DNA of 64,000 bases from Ruminococcaceae bacterium UBA3903. GTDB lineage: Bacteria; Bacillota; Clostridia; Oscillospirales; Acutalibacteraceae. This document shows positions 1 to 7,911 of the stretch, piece after piece (positions within the stretch are counted from its first letter, which is position 1; each line of letters begins with the position of its first letter). The notes beneath the pieces are model-generated. The model saw only the letters and a program-made list of their open reading frames with translations. It searched no databases and was not told where the DNA came from. The stretch is from contig DGFJ01000034.1 of assembly GCA_002391625.1 (NCBI GenBank), positions 42,299 through 106,298 of the forward strand, in the 5' to 3' direction. Made by a program: the position numbers and the translations under genes.

Positions 1-90
1 CGTGTAAAGGCTGTCGTAGACGGTTCACCTAAGCGTATTCACGCTTGCACTCGTTGCCTGCGTTCAGGTAAGGTAACAAGAGCTGTCTGA
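1..90 (+). CDS. rpmB: 50S ribosomal protein L28, C-terminal part (5' end outside window)
   Basis: Frame 1 reads 29 codons to a TGA at 88-90. The fragment contains CTRCLRSGKVTRAV, the conserved carboxy end of L28, preceded by KAVVDGSPKRIHA. L28 is a small protein of the large ribosomal subunit that contacts 23S rRNA near the E site. The 5' part lies outside the window, so start and promoter cannot be seen. An intrinsic terminator follows 25 bases after the stop, so the gene ends its transcript. Confidence 0.9.
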   Translation, partial: RVKAVVDGSPKRIHACTRCLRSGKVTRAV

Positions 91-114
91 TTAACTTCAA
101 ACATTGTTAACACT

Positions 115-137
115 TAGGAGCCTAAAGGCTCCTTTTT
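115..137 (+). terminator. Intrinsic terminator of rpmB
   Basis: GGAGCC (117-122) and GGCTCC (127-132) form a 6-bp stem with a 4-nt loop, followed by TTTTT and a further T-rich run. It lies just after the rpmB stop and ahead of the flavodoxin-like gene. Confidence 0.85.
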
Positions 138-168
138 GTTTTTCAAAATATCTTTGGAGGTATATTTT

Positions 169-666
169 ATGATTGATTATATCGTATATAAAACTCACAC
201 CGGCTTTACTGAAAGCTACGCTAAAATGCTATCTAAGCAAACCGGCATACCTGCAATATCATCCGACGAGGCCAAAAAAAGCTTAAAATCCAGCTCCAAC
301 ATAATTTTTATGGGGTGGATACGTGCGGGTCAGATACGTGGACTAAAGCGATTTAGAAAAAACCAAAATTTAAAATGTGTCTGCGGTGTAGGTATGACAG
401 CACCCGATAAAAGCTTAGACGAGAGATTAGTTGAACAAAACAAATTGGAAAACCATCCTTTCTTTTATTTACAAGGTGGTTTTGACCTTGACAAGCTGGA
501 TGGTCTGTATAAAATAATCATGGAGGCCGCTGTCAAAGCCATTAACAAAGAAACCGATGATGACGATAAAAACAACGAAGCATTACAAACCATGGAAAAT
601 GGCTGCAATTACGTTTCCATGGATAAGCTGACACCTATTATAAAATGGGTTAATGCTAACAAATAA
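169..666 (+). CDS. Flavodoxin-like domain protein
   Basis: This 165-residue protein opens with a beta strand and the loop YKTHTGFTES, which resembles the phosphate-binding loop of FMN in flavodoxins (T-x-T-G-x-T). A hydrophobic strand, NIIFMGWIRAG, follows around residue 45. By family such proteins bind FMN and act as small electron carriers or as domains of menaquinone-dependent oxidoreductases; the partner here is unknown. The ATG at 169 is chosen because TTTGGAGG sits 9 bases upstream; an in-frame upstream ATG at 136 overlaps the preceding terminator. The acidic stretch ETDDDDKNNE near residue 137 is an unusual insertion or linker. Monocistronic, with its own terminator. Confidence 0.65.
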   Translation: MIDYIVYKTHTGFTESYAKMLSKQTGIPAISSDEAKKSLKSSSNIIFMGWIRAGQIRGLKRFRKNQNLKCVCGVGMTAPDKSLDERLVEQNKLENHPFFYLQGGFDLDKLDGLYKIIMEAAVKAINKETDDDDKNNEALQTMENGCNYVSMDKLTPIIKWVNANK

Positions 667-679
667 AATACATATGTCA

Positions 680-721
680 ATGCCAACACCTTTAGAAAGC
701 TTGGGGTGTTGGCATTTTTGT
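680..721 (+). terminator. Intrinsic terminator of the flavodoxin-like gene
   Basis: TGCCAACACC (681-690) pairs with GGTGTTGGCA (705-714); TTTTTGTTTT follows. Confidence 0.85.
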
Positions 722-789
722 TTTATGCTAAAAGCCCTGTGTGGAGCAGCAGACAAGCTATGGAAAGCGTTTTTTACCTGCAAAATTAG

Positions 790-836
790 AATTAGCTGAT
801 TGAAATTGTAACCAATCAGCTAATTTTTTATTTTTT
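790..836. terminator. Bidirectional terminator-like hairpin between convergent genes
   Basis: ATTAGCTGATT (791-801) pairs with AATCAGCTAAT (814-824). A T-rich run follows on the plus strand and a weaker one on the minus strand. It abuts the alaS stop codon at 838, so it most likely ends the alaS transcript and backs up the plus-strand terminator. Confidence 0.7.
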
Positions 837-837
837 A

Positions 838-3471
838 TTAATCGTTGATTTGTGACATTACAATATCCTTAACAGCTTTGATGGCACTATCCAGCTTATC
901 AATATTTTTAGCACCAGCCATTGCTATATCTGGCTTTCCGCCACCGTTACCGTCTGCCAGCTGTGCAACAGCCTTTACAATATTACCAGCCTTTGCACCA
1001 CGCTTTCTAACGGCCTCACCAACTGCACAAGCCAAGGTTGCCTTGCCGTCGCTAACGCCAGCTATTACAAGTACACTCTTTGGTGCCATATCAAGGACAC
1101 GCTCACACATTGTTCTTAAAACCTCTGCTGAAGTATCCTTAAATATGCTTGTCATTATACGCACGTCGTTTGTTATATCACTGTTTTTAAATAAATCATC
1201 AACAGCGAAGGCAGCAAGCTTATTTTTAAGGTCATTAATCTCTGTTTCCTGTTTTTTCATATTTTCAACAACCTGATGACAGCCGTTAACAATCTCCCGT
1301 GGATTATTAATTTTTAACACATCAGCCGCTTGAGCAACTGTGGCAATACAAGTGTTAAAGCCGTTAACAAAATTTCTGCCAGTTATGGCTTCTATTCTTC
1401 TTACACCAGATGCAACCGAACCCTCATACATAATTTTAAATAAGCCTATTTGGGCTGTGTTATCCACATGAGTACCGCCACAGAACTCCAGTGAAAAATC
1501 GCCAGCCCTTACTACACGGACAACATCTCCGTACTTTTCACCAAACAATGCCATTGCACCCAGCTTTTTAGCCTCGTCTATTGGCATTTCCCTACAATCG
1601 ACTATATCACTCTTTAGAATTTCTCTGTTAACTATTTCCTCAACCTCTATCAATTCCTTAGCTGTCATAGCAGAAAAATGCGTAAAGTCAAAACGAACCT
1701 TGCTGTCGTCTACAAGCTGGCCTGCCTGTTCAACGTGACTGCCCAAAACCTTTCTTAACGCCGACTGCAGCAGATGTGCCGCCGTATGGTTACGCATAAT
1801 GTCAAAGCGTCTTTCCACATCAATCTGCATCTGTACGGTATCACCAACTGCTAACACACCGTTTTCTACAACAGCAGAGTGAACAAATGCACCTGTGTTA
1901 TCCTTTTTGGTGTTAGTAACAGCAATGCTTACAGTATCATTTGTTATAGTACCTGCGTCGCCAGCCTGACCACCGCTTTCTGCATAAAAGGAGGTATTGT
2001 CTACTACTATGGCAATCTTATCACCCTGCATAGCGTTGTCAACACGTTCACCGTCCTTAACAATAGCCAAAACCTTACCAGCACAGCTATAATCAGTATA
2101 GCCTACAAATGTTGTATTGCATACATCAGTTAGGTCTACGTTATCACTTAGCCACGCATCAGCACCAGCATTTTTTCTGCTTTCCCTTGCACGCTTTTTT
2201 TGTTCAGCCAACAGCTGATGAAAACGATCTTCATCTACGGTCATACCATGGTCCTGCAAAATTTCCCTTGTTAAGTCAATAGGGAAGCCAAGCGTATCAT
2301 TTAAATGGAATGCACTTTCACCTGACAGACATTGAATTTCATCATCCTCTATATATTTTTGTAATGTTGCAAGACCTTGATCGATAGTACGAGCAAAGCT
2401 TTCTTCCTCTACACGAATTAGCTTAATAATAAAGTCATGCTTATCGTTAAGCTCTGGATATGCATCCTTGTTAGCAGCTATAACAACCTCTGCCACCTTA
2501 TATAGGAAAGGCTCAGTCTTGCCTAACAATCTGCCATGACGTGCAGCACGCCTAAGCAAACGTCGCAGCACATAACCTCTGCCCTCGTTTGATGGCATAA
2601 CACCGTCACTAATCATAAAGGTTGTGCTGCGAATATGGTCTGTGATAACACGCAGAGAAATGTCTGATTTATCATCCCTGCCATATGGTACACCTGTTAT
2701 CTCTATAACCTTTTCAGTAATTTTCATAACGGTATCAACCAAGAACAGGTTATCTACGCCCTGAATAACACAAGCCAAACGTTCCAGACCCATGCCTGTG
2801 TCAATGTTTGGATGCTCAAGGGGCGTATAATTACCCTTGCCATCGCTATAAAACTGTGTAAATACCAAGTTCCATACCTCAACATAGCGGTCACACTCGC
2901 AACCTACCTTACAGTCAGGACTGCCACAGCCCTTTTCAGGACCTCTGTCAAAATATATTTCAGAACAAGGACCGCAGGGTCCAGTACCATGCTCCCAAAA
3001 ATTATCCTCTTTACCCAAGCGAACCATATGTGATGGTTCAACACCTAAATCCTTTGTCCATATATCATAGGTTTCATCATCATCAACATACACAGATACA
3101 TACAAAAGCTCCTTTGGTATTTCTAACACCTCTGTAAAGAACTCCCATGCCCAAGCCGTTGCATCCTTTTTAAAGTAATCACCAAAAGAAAAGTTGCCAA
3201 GCATATTAAAATATGTGCCGTGACGTGCAGTAATACCAACACGCTCTATATCTGGTGTACGAATACACTTTTGACAGGTTGTTACACGTTTTGCTGGTGG
3301 TGTAATCTCCCCTGTAAAATATTTTTTCATTGGTGCCATACCAGAGTTTATAAGCAACAGGCTGTTATCATCCTTTGGTATCAGTGGAAAGCTAGGCAAT
3401 CTTAAATGTCCCTTGCTTTCAAAAAATGATAAATATTTTTCTCGTAGTTCGTTTAACCCCATCCATTTCAT
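838..3471 (-). CDS. alaS: Alanyl-tRNA synthetase
   Basis: The 877-residue protein has the usual length of bacterial AlaRS, which charges tRNA-Ala in the cytoplasm. The N-terminal class II catalytic core is clear (INSGMAPMKKYF near 41, RHGTYFNMLGNFSFGDYFK near 83-103, the tRNA-binding helices with LRRAARHGR near 305). The editing domain carries HTAAH at about 562-566 and CGGTHV at about 664-669, the zinc-binding residues that clear mischarged Ser/Gly. A glycine-rich C-terminal C-Ala domain follows (GNGGGKPDIAMAG). The gene stands alone and is controlled by an upstream promoter and T-box leader. The start at 3471 has GAGG/AGGG upstream; a second ATG three codons in is possible. Confidence 0.98.
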   Translation of the reverse strand: MKWMGLNELREKYLSFFESKGHLRLPSFPLIPKDDNSLLLINSGMAPMKKYFTGEITPPAKRVTTCQKCIRTPDIERVGITARHGTYFNMLGNFSFGDYFKKDATAWAWEFFTEVLEIPKELLYVSVYVDDDETYDIWTKDLGVEPSHMVRLGKEDNFWEHGTGPCGPCSEIYFDRGPEKGCGSPDCKVGCECDRYVEVWNLVFTQFYSDGKGNYTPLEHPNIDTGMGLERLACVIQGVDNLFLVDTVMKITEKVIEITGVPYGRDDKSDISLRVITDHIRSTTFMISDGVMPSNEGRGYVLRRLLRRAARHGRLLGKTEPFLYKVAEVVIAANKDAYPELNDKHDFIIKLIRVEEESFARTIDQGLATLQKYIEDDEIQCLSGESAFHLNDTLGFPIDLTREILQDHGMTVDEDRFHQLLAEQKKRARESRKNAGADAWLSDNVDLTDVCNTTFVGYTDYSCAGKVLAIVKDGERVDNAMQGDKIAIVVDNTSFYAESGGQAGDAGTITNDTVSIAVTNTKKDNTGAFVHSAVVENGVLAVGDTVQMQIDVERRFDIMRNHTAAHLLQSALRKVLGSHVEQAGQLVDDSKVRFDFTHFSAMTAKELIEVEEIVNREILKSDIVDCREMPIDEAKKLGAMALFGEKYGDVVRVVRAGDFSLEFCGGTHVDNTAQIGLFKIMYEGSVASGVRRIEAITGRNFVNGFNTCIATVAQAADVLKINNPREIVNGCHQVVENMKKQETEINDLKNKLAAFAVDDLFKNSDITNDVRIMTSIFKDTSAEVLRTMCERVLDMAPKSVLVIAGVSDGKATLACAVGEAVRKRGAKAGNIVKAVAQLADGNGGGKPDIAMAGAKNIDKLDSAIKAVKDIVMSQIND

Positions 3472-3591
3472 CCTTTTTCCCTACCTCTCATATTTTTTAC
3501 TAAGCTGTAAATAACGAAATATGTGCCTTTTTGTCAGTCGTCATGTTATAGATTAGTATTAAGTTAACAATTAAAAGCTGCGTCAAAGTGC

Positions 3592-3830
3592 CAAAAAAGC
3601 TCCTGCCCCATAAACATGGGACAGGAGCATAACTCCTGTGGTACCACCCAAATTATGTGTATAAAAATACACATCACTTGAAGTTGTTAACGCCAACATA
3701 CGCTAAAATTCATCATCCTAGTAGCTCAGGGGCGGCACCAGCTAACATTGCACAAGGATATCACACCATACAATCCTCTCTCTGAGTGCAGACAAGTAAC
3801 TGTTTTTCCCGTCACAGCCTTTAAATATTC
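3592..3830 (-). promoter_or_regulatory. T-box riboswitch leader of alaS
   Basis: On the minus strand the T-box motif TGGGTGGTACCA (3650-3639) precedes a terminator hairpin: GCTCCTGTCCC (3628-3618), its complement (3608-3599), then TTTTTT. Stem I features lie upstream: AGAGAGGAT around 3783-3775 and GGTGCCGCCCCTGAG around 3739-3725. By analogy to known Stem I layouts the specifier codon is probably GCC (3736-3734), an alanine codon; that assignment is inference. Known T-boxes let uncharged tRNA pair with the specifier and the TGGN bulge to stabilise the antiterminator, so alaS should be read through when tRNA-Ala is uncharged. The leader sits directly downstream of a consensus promoter and 120 nt ahead of alaS. 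Confidence 0.93.
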
Positions 3831-3837
3831 TGTTTGG

Positions 3838-3866
3838 ATTATACCCCCAAACAGGTATTATGTCAA
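3838..3866 (-). promoter_or_regulatory. Sigma-A promoter of the alaS T-box transcript
   Basis: On the minus strand a perfect TTGACA (3866-3861), 17-base spacer and perfect TATAAT (3843-3838) sit just upstream of the T-box Stem I. Confidence 0.9.
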
Positions 3867-3878
3867 GGCTTTGTGAAC

Positions 3879-6422
3879 TCAATATTTAATAGTATCAATA
3901 GAGGTTGACACATCCTGCTTCATTATCCAGCGCACAGGTAATATACAGGACAGTATAGAAATGATTATTACAGCGGCACTTCCTATAAGGAACGCGGGAA
4001 CAACCGTAGTAAATACCATTTCTAAATATGGTAACGTCTGGTTAACGGGGTTTGCTGTAATTACAGCCAACGCAACACCACCAACCATTATACCTCCAAT
4101 ACTAAATTTCAACGTATCTCGTATCAAAAACTTTAACAGCTGTCTGCTGTTCATACCAATAGCCCGCAGTAGTGCATAGCTTTTTAGCTTGCTTTTAACC
4201 TTTATGCTGTTTGTAATAGTAAAAGCTACAAGTGCAACTATCATAAATATGCTCACTATTAAGAAGACAGGAATTTCATATACACGTTCCATTTCTGCCC
4301 ATCTTTCTTTTAGGTTTAAAAAATCATAAACGTGCACATTCAAGCTGTTGTCTGCAGCGTTATTTATTGCATGTCGCACCGCATCTATCGCTTCCTTGTC
4401 GTTTATGTCACCTGTATATGTCATTGTAACTACATCAAATGCTAAATTTGAATCTACTTTCGCCATAGCGTCATATGACATAAGTATATAGGAATCATTT
4501 CCTAATCCCATTTCTACACTTGCGTCCATATAGTTTGAACTGCTTTTAGAATAAACAGCACCTACCGTCACATCAAAATTATGCACCTTCGGCACTTCAT
4601 ATGTTACCGTATCATTAATAGTCGTAGGATACACTAAATAAGATATAGTCAGCTTGTCACCCACCTTAAAAGCGTCACCAACCACAGCTATCTGTTTGCC
4701 GCTGTTAAATTCCGCTGTGTCTATACCGCCGTTTGTTAAATAAGGCTTGTACCCTTCTAATGCCTTTTCTTCTACACCCGCCACTTTTAAAGAATATAAT
4801 TTTTGATCGTTGGTGTAGCCTGCCTCTGTCATTTGCTTTCTTGTAGATTTTAAAAGTCCACTACCATTTGAAACTGATAAATCAGGTACCTGTTTTGTGT
4901 ATTCTATCACACTAGGATTTTGTTCGCTGCTGTCTGTTAACAGATATGTGTTATTAAACAAAGTAGACACACAAAAATTCACAGAAATATTTTCCTGTTT
5001 TCTTAATATGTCGCATTCTGTTTTCGTCATACCGCTGCCAACAGGTGTATTTATTCCCAAAGCGTCACCTGCATTGTTACCGCTGATAACTGCACATTGG
5101 AAATCACAGTTTATTTTTTCTTTTTTCTGCATATCATAATAATATTTGCCAAGGGGCTGTACAGCACCATAACACACGCCGACAACCAGCACACACATGC
5201 TTATGGCTATAAGCAGTCCGGACATAATCATTTGCGAACGATTATTTTTACCTGAAATATATTTCCACAGCTTGGAAAATTTAGAAATATTCTTTCTGCG
5301 TTTTATATTTTTTATCGTCTTTTCTGTGTTATATTCCAATGGTGCTTTATGGCTAAGACGAAACATCTGTACAGCAAAGGTTCCTATTACCGAAGTACAA
5401 GAAAGAACGAAAGTTATTACATATGGCGGCCACGACAATGTAAAAATATAATTAGAATCAATTATATTGTTTAACAATATCACAGCACCTCCATATACTG
5501 CTGTGCCAAATATACAGGCAATTACACCGGCACACAATGCCATTAATATACCTTGAACCAATAAAATTCTGTATGACTGTCCGCTGGTTAAACCAACACA
5601 ACGCATTATGCCAATATATTTTTCTCGTTCTTTATATGTTATTCTAACTACATTATTAGCACCCAAAAATATCAACAAAAAGAAAAACACAGATAATATT
5701 ATGCTTATAGTGTTTATTGTTTCCACGCTTTTTGTATCTATATTTATTTCTGAAGCATTCATCACCCCGCCAAAGGACACATCGCCGTTGCTTTCATCGT
5801 TATAGTACAGGTTAATCAGCATTGGGTTGTCCTGTTTTGCGCCAATGATAATTTGTGGAGCAAACGGATATATATCTGAATTTGCACCAGTTGTATAGTC
5901 ACCATAATTATTTAAAATTCCAACTAATATATATTTATTATCTAATATTTTTCCGTCCTTCTGTGTTTGTATCGTAACCTCTTCACCAATATCTGATTTT
6001 AAATGTAAGGCATAATATTCTTTTTGTTCTATTGCAATCTCATTACTTTTTTGAGGCAGGCTGCCCTTTTGCAAGCTCCACCCTTGCATTTTTATTGCTA
6101 ATGGGTCTGCATAGCCTATATACGGTGTTTTTTTTACATTGGTTATTTTGTCGCTGTAGACAGTTTCGTAAAAATACACAGCACCAATCTTATCCTTTTG
6201 CAAATCTGCCTGTTCAACCAATTCTTTATCTGCATTAAGCTCATATACCCCAACAAAGCCAAGCTTTTCTTCTGCGTATTGGGTTAACGACAGCTCATAA
6301 TTGGCATTAAAAAGCAGTATAGACAACACCGCCCCTGTAAAGGCTGCTATGCACAGCACAGAGGCGATTATTTGTTTAAAATGCTTTTTACAATATTTAA
6401 TTACCAGTGTATATTCCAGCAT
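3879..6422 (-). CDS. FtsX-like ABC transporter permease (intact copy 1)
   Basis: An 847-residue membrane protein with one N-terminal transmembrane helix (about 17-40), a large extracytoplasmic domain, three helices (about 235-360), another helix near 400-425, a second large extracytoplasmic domain, and three C-terminal helices. The segments YKEREKYIGIMRCVGL and LKSYALLRAIGM are the duplicated FtsX cytoplasmic loops that couple to the ATPase. The family covers MacB/LolCE and peptide-resistance transporters that work mechanically on extracytoplasmic substrates; the substrate here is unknown. The start is the ATG at 6422, one base past the ATPase stop, with GGAGG in the end of the ATPase gene; a longer frame to 6449 overlaps that gene. 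Third gene of the cassette secreted protein-ATPase-permease and paralogous to the broken copy at 7912-10434. Confidence 0.9.
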   Translation of the reverse strand: MLEYTLVIKYCKKHFKQIIASVLCIAAFTGAVLSILLFNANYELSLTQYAEEKLGFVGVYELNADKELVEQADLQKDKIGAVYFYETVYSDKITNVKKTPYIGYADPLAIKMQGWSLQKGSLPQKSNEIAIEQKEYYALHLKSDIGEEVTIQTQKDGKILDNKYILVGILNNYGDYTTGANSDIYPFAPQIIIGAKQDNPMLINLYYNDESNGDVSFGGVMNASEINIDTKSVETINTISIILSVFFFLLIFLGANNVVRITYKEREKYIGIMRCVGLTSGQSYRILLVQGILMALCAGVIACIFGTAVYGGAVILLNNIIDSNYIFTLSWPPYVITFVLSCTSVIGTFAVQMFRLSHKAPLEYNTEKTIKNIKRRKNISKFSKLWKYISGKNNRSQMIMSGLLIAISMCVLVVGVCYGAVQPLGKYYYDMQKKEKINCDFQCAVISGNNAGDALGINTPVGSGMTKTECDILRKQENISVNFCVSTLFNNTYLLTDSSEQNPSVIEYTKQVPDLSVSNGSGLLKSTRKQMTEAGYTNDQKLYSLKVAGVEEKALEGYKPYLTNGGIDTAEFNSGKQIAVVGDAFKVGDKLTISYLVYPTTINDTVTYEVPKVHNFDVTVGAVYSKSSSNYMDASVEMGLGNDSYILMSYDAMAKVDSNLAFDVVTMTYTGDINDKEAIDAVRHAINNAADNSLNVHVYDFLNLKERWAEMERVYEIPVFLIVSIFMIVALVAFTITNSIKVKSKLKSYALLRAIGMNSRQLLKFLIRDTLKFSIGGIMVGGVALAVITANPVNQTLPYLEMVFTTVVPAFLIGSAAVIIISILSCILPVRWIMKQDVSTSIDTIKY

Positions 6423-6423
6423 T

Positions 6424-7098
6424 TTACATACCGCCTTCCACTGTTCCATCCGTAATAGTTATTGCCCTGTCTGTTTGTTTAGAAATATTTATGTCGTGGG
6501 TTACAATAACCTGTGTTATGTTAAGCTCTGCCGTTAAATACAATAGAAGCTTCATCACCTCTGCACCACTTTTGCTGTCCAGGTTACCTGTTGGTTCATC
6601 GCAAAACACGACAGACGGCTTGTTAATAACAGCTCTGGCAATAGCCACACGCTGCTGCTGACCGCCAGAAAGCTGCCCTGGCAAATGTAACAATCTGTCC
6701 TCTATACCTAGCATCTCTACAATTTGATGCATATATTTTTTATCGGGACTTTTTCCGTCCAGCATAAGCGGCAGCTTAATATTTTCCTCTGCTGTCAGCT
6801 CTGGCACCAAGTTATAATTTTGAAAAACAAAGCCTATGTTTCTGCGGCGAAATATAGACAGTTCTTTGTCGCTTTTATTCTTCATACTTTTTCCGTTAAA
6901 TATTATTTCACCGGATGTGGGTGTATCTAATGCACCCAATAAGTGCAGCAACGTAGATTTACCTGAACCGCTGGCACCTAATATTGAAATAATCTCACCC
7001 TGTGAAATTTTAATATTGCAGTTTTTTAACGCTTTTACCTCTGCGTCGCCTGTACCGTATGTTTTGCACAGATCTTTAGTTTCTACTATTACTGCCAT
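6424..7098 (-). CDS. ABC transporter ATP-binding protein, LolD/MacB type (copy 1)
   Basis: The 224-residue ATPase has Walker A GASGSGKST (about 41-49), Q-loop FQNYNLVPELTAEEN, signature LSGGQQQRVAIARA, Walker B VVFCDEPTGNLD and H-loop VTHD. The GNLDSKSG extension after Walker B is typical of MacB/LolD-like ATPases that partner FtsX permeases. It would power the permease encoded 1 base downstream, so the two are translationally linked. GGGGT lies 8 bases ahead of the ATG. It is closely similar along its whole length to the second ATPase at 10439-11110. A strong hairpin separates it from the upstream secreted-protein gene. Confidence 0.95.
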   Translation of the reverse strand: MAVIVETKDLCKTYGTGDAEVKALKNCNIKISQGEIISILGASGSGKSTLLHLLGALDTPTSGEIIFNGKSMKNKSDKELSIFRRRNIGFVFQNYNLVPELTAEENIKLPLMLDGKSPDKKYMHQIVEMLGIEDRLLHLPGQLSGGQQQRVAIARAVINKPSVVFCDEPTGNLDSKSGAEVMKLLLYLTAELNITQVIVTHDINISKQTDRAITITDGTVEGGM

Positions 7099-7119
7099 AT
7101 AATTACCCCCTTTTTATGT

Positions 7120-7148
7120 GCGGCAGCATATATTTTTTATGCCGCCGC
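7120..7148 (-). other. Strong intercistronic hairpin, copy 1
   Basis: GCGGCAGCAT (7120-7129) pairs with ATGCCGCCGC (7139-7148), nine of ten pairs, between the secreted-protein stop and the ATPase start. No T-run follows on the coding strand, so it looks like an RNA-stabilising or processing hairpin rather than a full terminator. Copy 2 has a different sequence with the same shape at 11129-11155. Confidence 0.6.
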
Positions 7149-7160
7149 TTTGTTGTTTAT

Positions 7161-7625
7161 TTAGCTGTCATTACCCCAAACACTTCCATTATAATTTTCG
7201 TACCATACGTTTCTATATGTAACTACCGCACGGTTATTTGCTGATATATAATTGTTAAGCGGCTGGATTTCACAAGAATAATTTCCTATATTACAATCCA
7301 CCCACCACGGTCGGCGTTCACCTCCATTAACCCCAAATATCTGCGTTACTGGCATAAGCTGTGCATTTTGAAACCAACCAGTAGGGCAATAATAAAGCTG
7401 ATATTCCACCTTTGCACCTGATACACTGCAGAATGTTTTATTAATAAATCTTATTCTGTTTCCCGGAGAAGCGTTAAAATATTTTTGTCCTGTTTGTAAC
7501 CAACCGGTACCCTGCCATGTTTCACCATAATAATACTTACTTGCCGATGCCGATATACTGCAGCAAGACACCAATATGGCAACAGCAGAAATACAGGCTA
7601 AAACCTTCGCTTTTTTAACTTTCAT
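7161..7625 (-). CDS. Small secreted protein of unknown function (first gene of ABC cassette)
   Basis: The 154-residue product starts with MKVKKAK, a hydrophobic stretch (ACISAVAILVSCC) and SASAS, a clear Sec signal peptide probably cut near residue 29. The mature part of about 125 residues is rich in Tyr, Trp and Asn (YYYGETWQGTGWLQTG near the start, NVWYENYNGSVWGND at the end) and has three Cys (FCSVSG, YYCPTG, the VDCNIG/YSCEI region). I do not recognise the family. As first gene of an operon with an FtsX-type exporter it could be a substrate, an immunity or sensor partner, or an unrelated secreted factor. AGAGG lies 8-9 bases upstream of the ATG. A 3' remnant of a paralog lies at 11172-11285. 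Confidence 0.75.
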   Translation of the reverse strand: MKVKKAKVLACISAVAILVSCCSISASASKYYYGETWQGTGWLQTGQKYFNASPGNRIRFINKTFCSVSGAKVEYQLYYCPTGWFQNAQLMPVTQIFGVNGGERRPWWVDCNIGNYSCEIQPLNNYISANNRAVVTYRNVWYENYNGSVWGNDS

Positions 7626-7656
7626 GAATTTAGACCTCTTTCGTTTAAAATTGTTT

Positions 7657-7685
7657 ATTATAATCTACACGCGTGTATAATTATC
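7657..7685 (-). promoter_or_regulatory. Promoter with palindromic operator ahead of the secreted-protein/ABC cassette
   Basis: On the minus strand TATAAT (7662-7657) lies 32 bases upstream of the ATG. The 17-base-spaced -35 hexamer is weak (GATAAT). The spacer holds a perfect 12-bp palindrome, TACACGCGTGTA (7666-7677), where a dimeric regulator would block or remodel RNA polymerase binding. The promoter call is good; the operator is inferred from position and symmetry. Confidence 0.55.
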
Positions 7686-7777
7686 ACATTTATTATCTTT
7701 ATAATTTATTTTTCGATATAATATTATCACAATAGAAAAAACAAGTCAATATAAAAAATATTTTTTGTATATAATTA

Positions 7778-7819
7778 TAAAACTACAGCAGTTTATTTAG
7801 CAAAACTGCTGTAGTTTTA
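7778..7819 (-). terminator. Terminator after the copy 2 permease pseudogene
   Basis: AACTACAGCAGTTT and AAACTGCTGTAGTT form a 13-14 bp stem with a short loop, with T-rich sequence on both sides. It separates the two tandem cassettes. Confidence 0.8.
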
Positions 7820-7911
7820 AATATATGATACACAATATGTTAAATTTGCTATTCTATTAATCTTTAATCTTGTTACACCTACAAACAATAATTATGCCAA
7901 GGATTTTAAAC

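Noticed and set aside
845..1276. Long antisense ORFs opposite alaS, the permeases, dnaG, rpsE, rplN and others
   Set aside because: They lie on the opposite strand of clearly conserved genes, have low-complexity Ser/Leu-rich products and lack ribosome binding sites.
7161..7625. Lactococcin-972-like bacteriocin with its ABC pair
   Set aside because: Gene order is reminiscent, but the protein is larger and I see no clear sequence signature of that family; left as unknown secreted protein.
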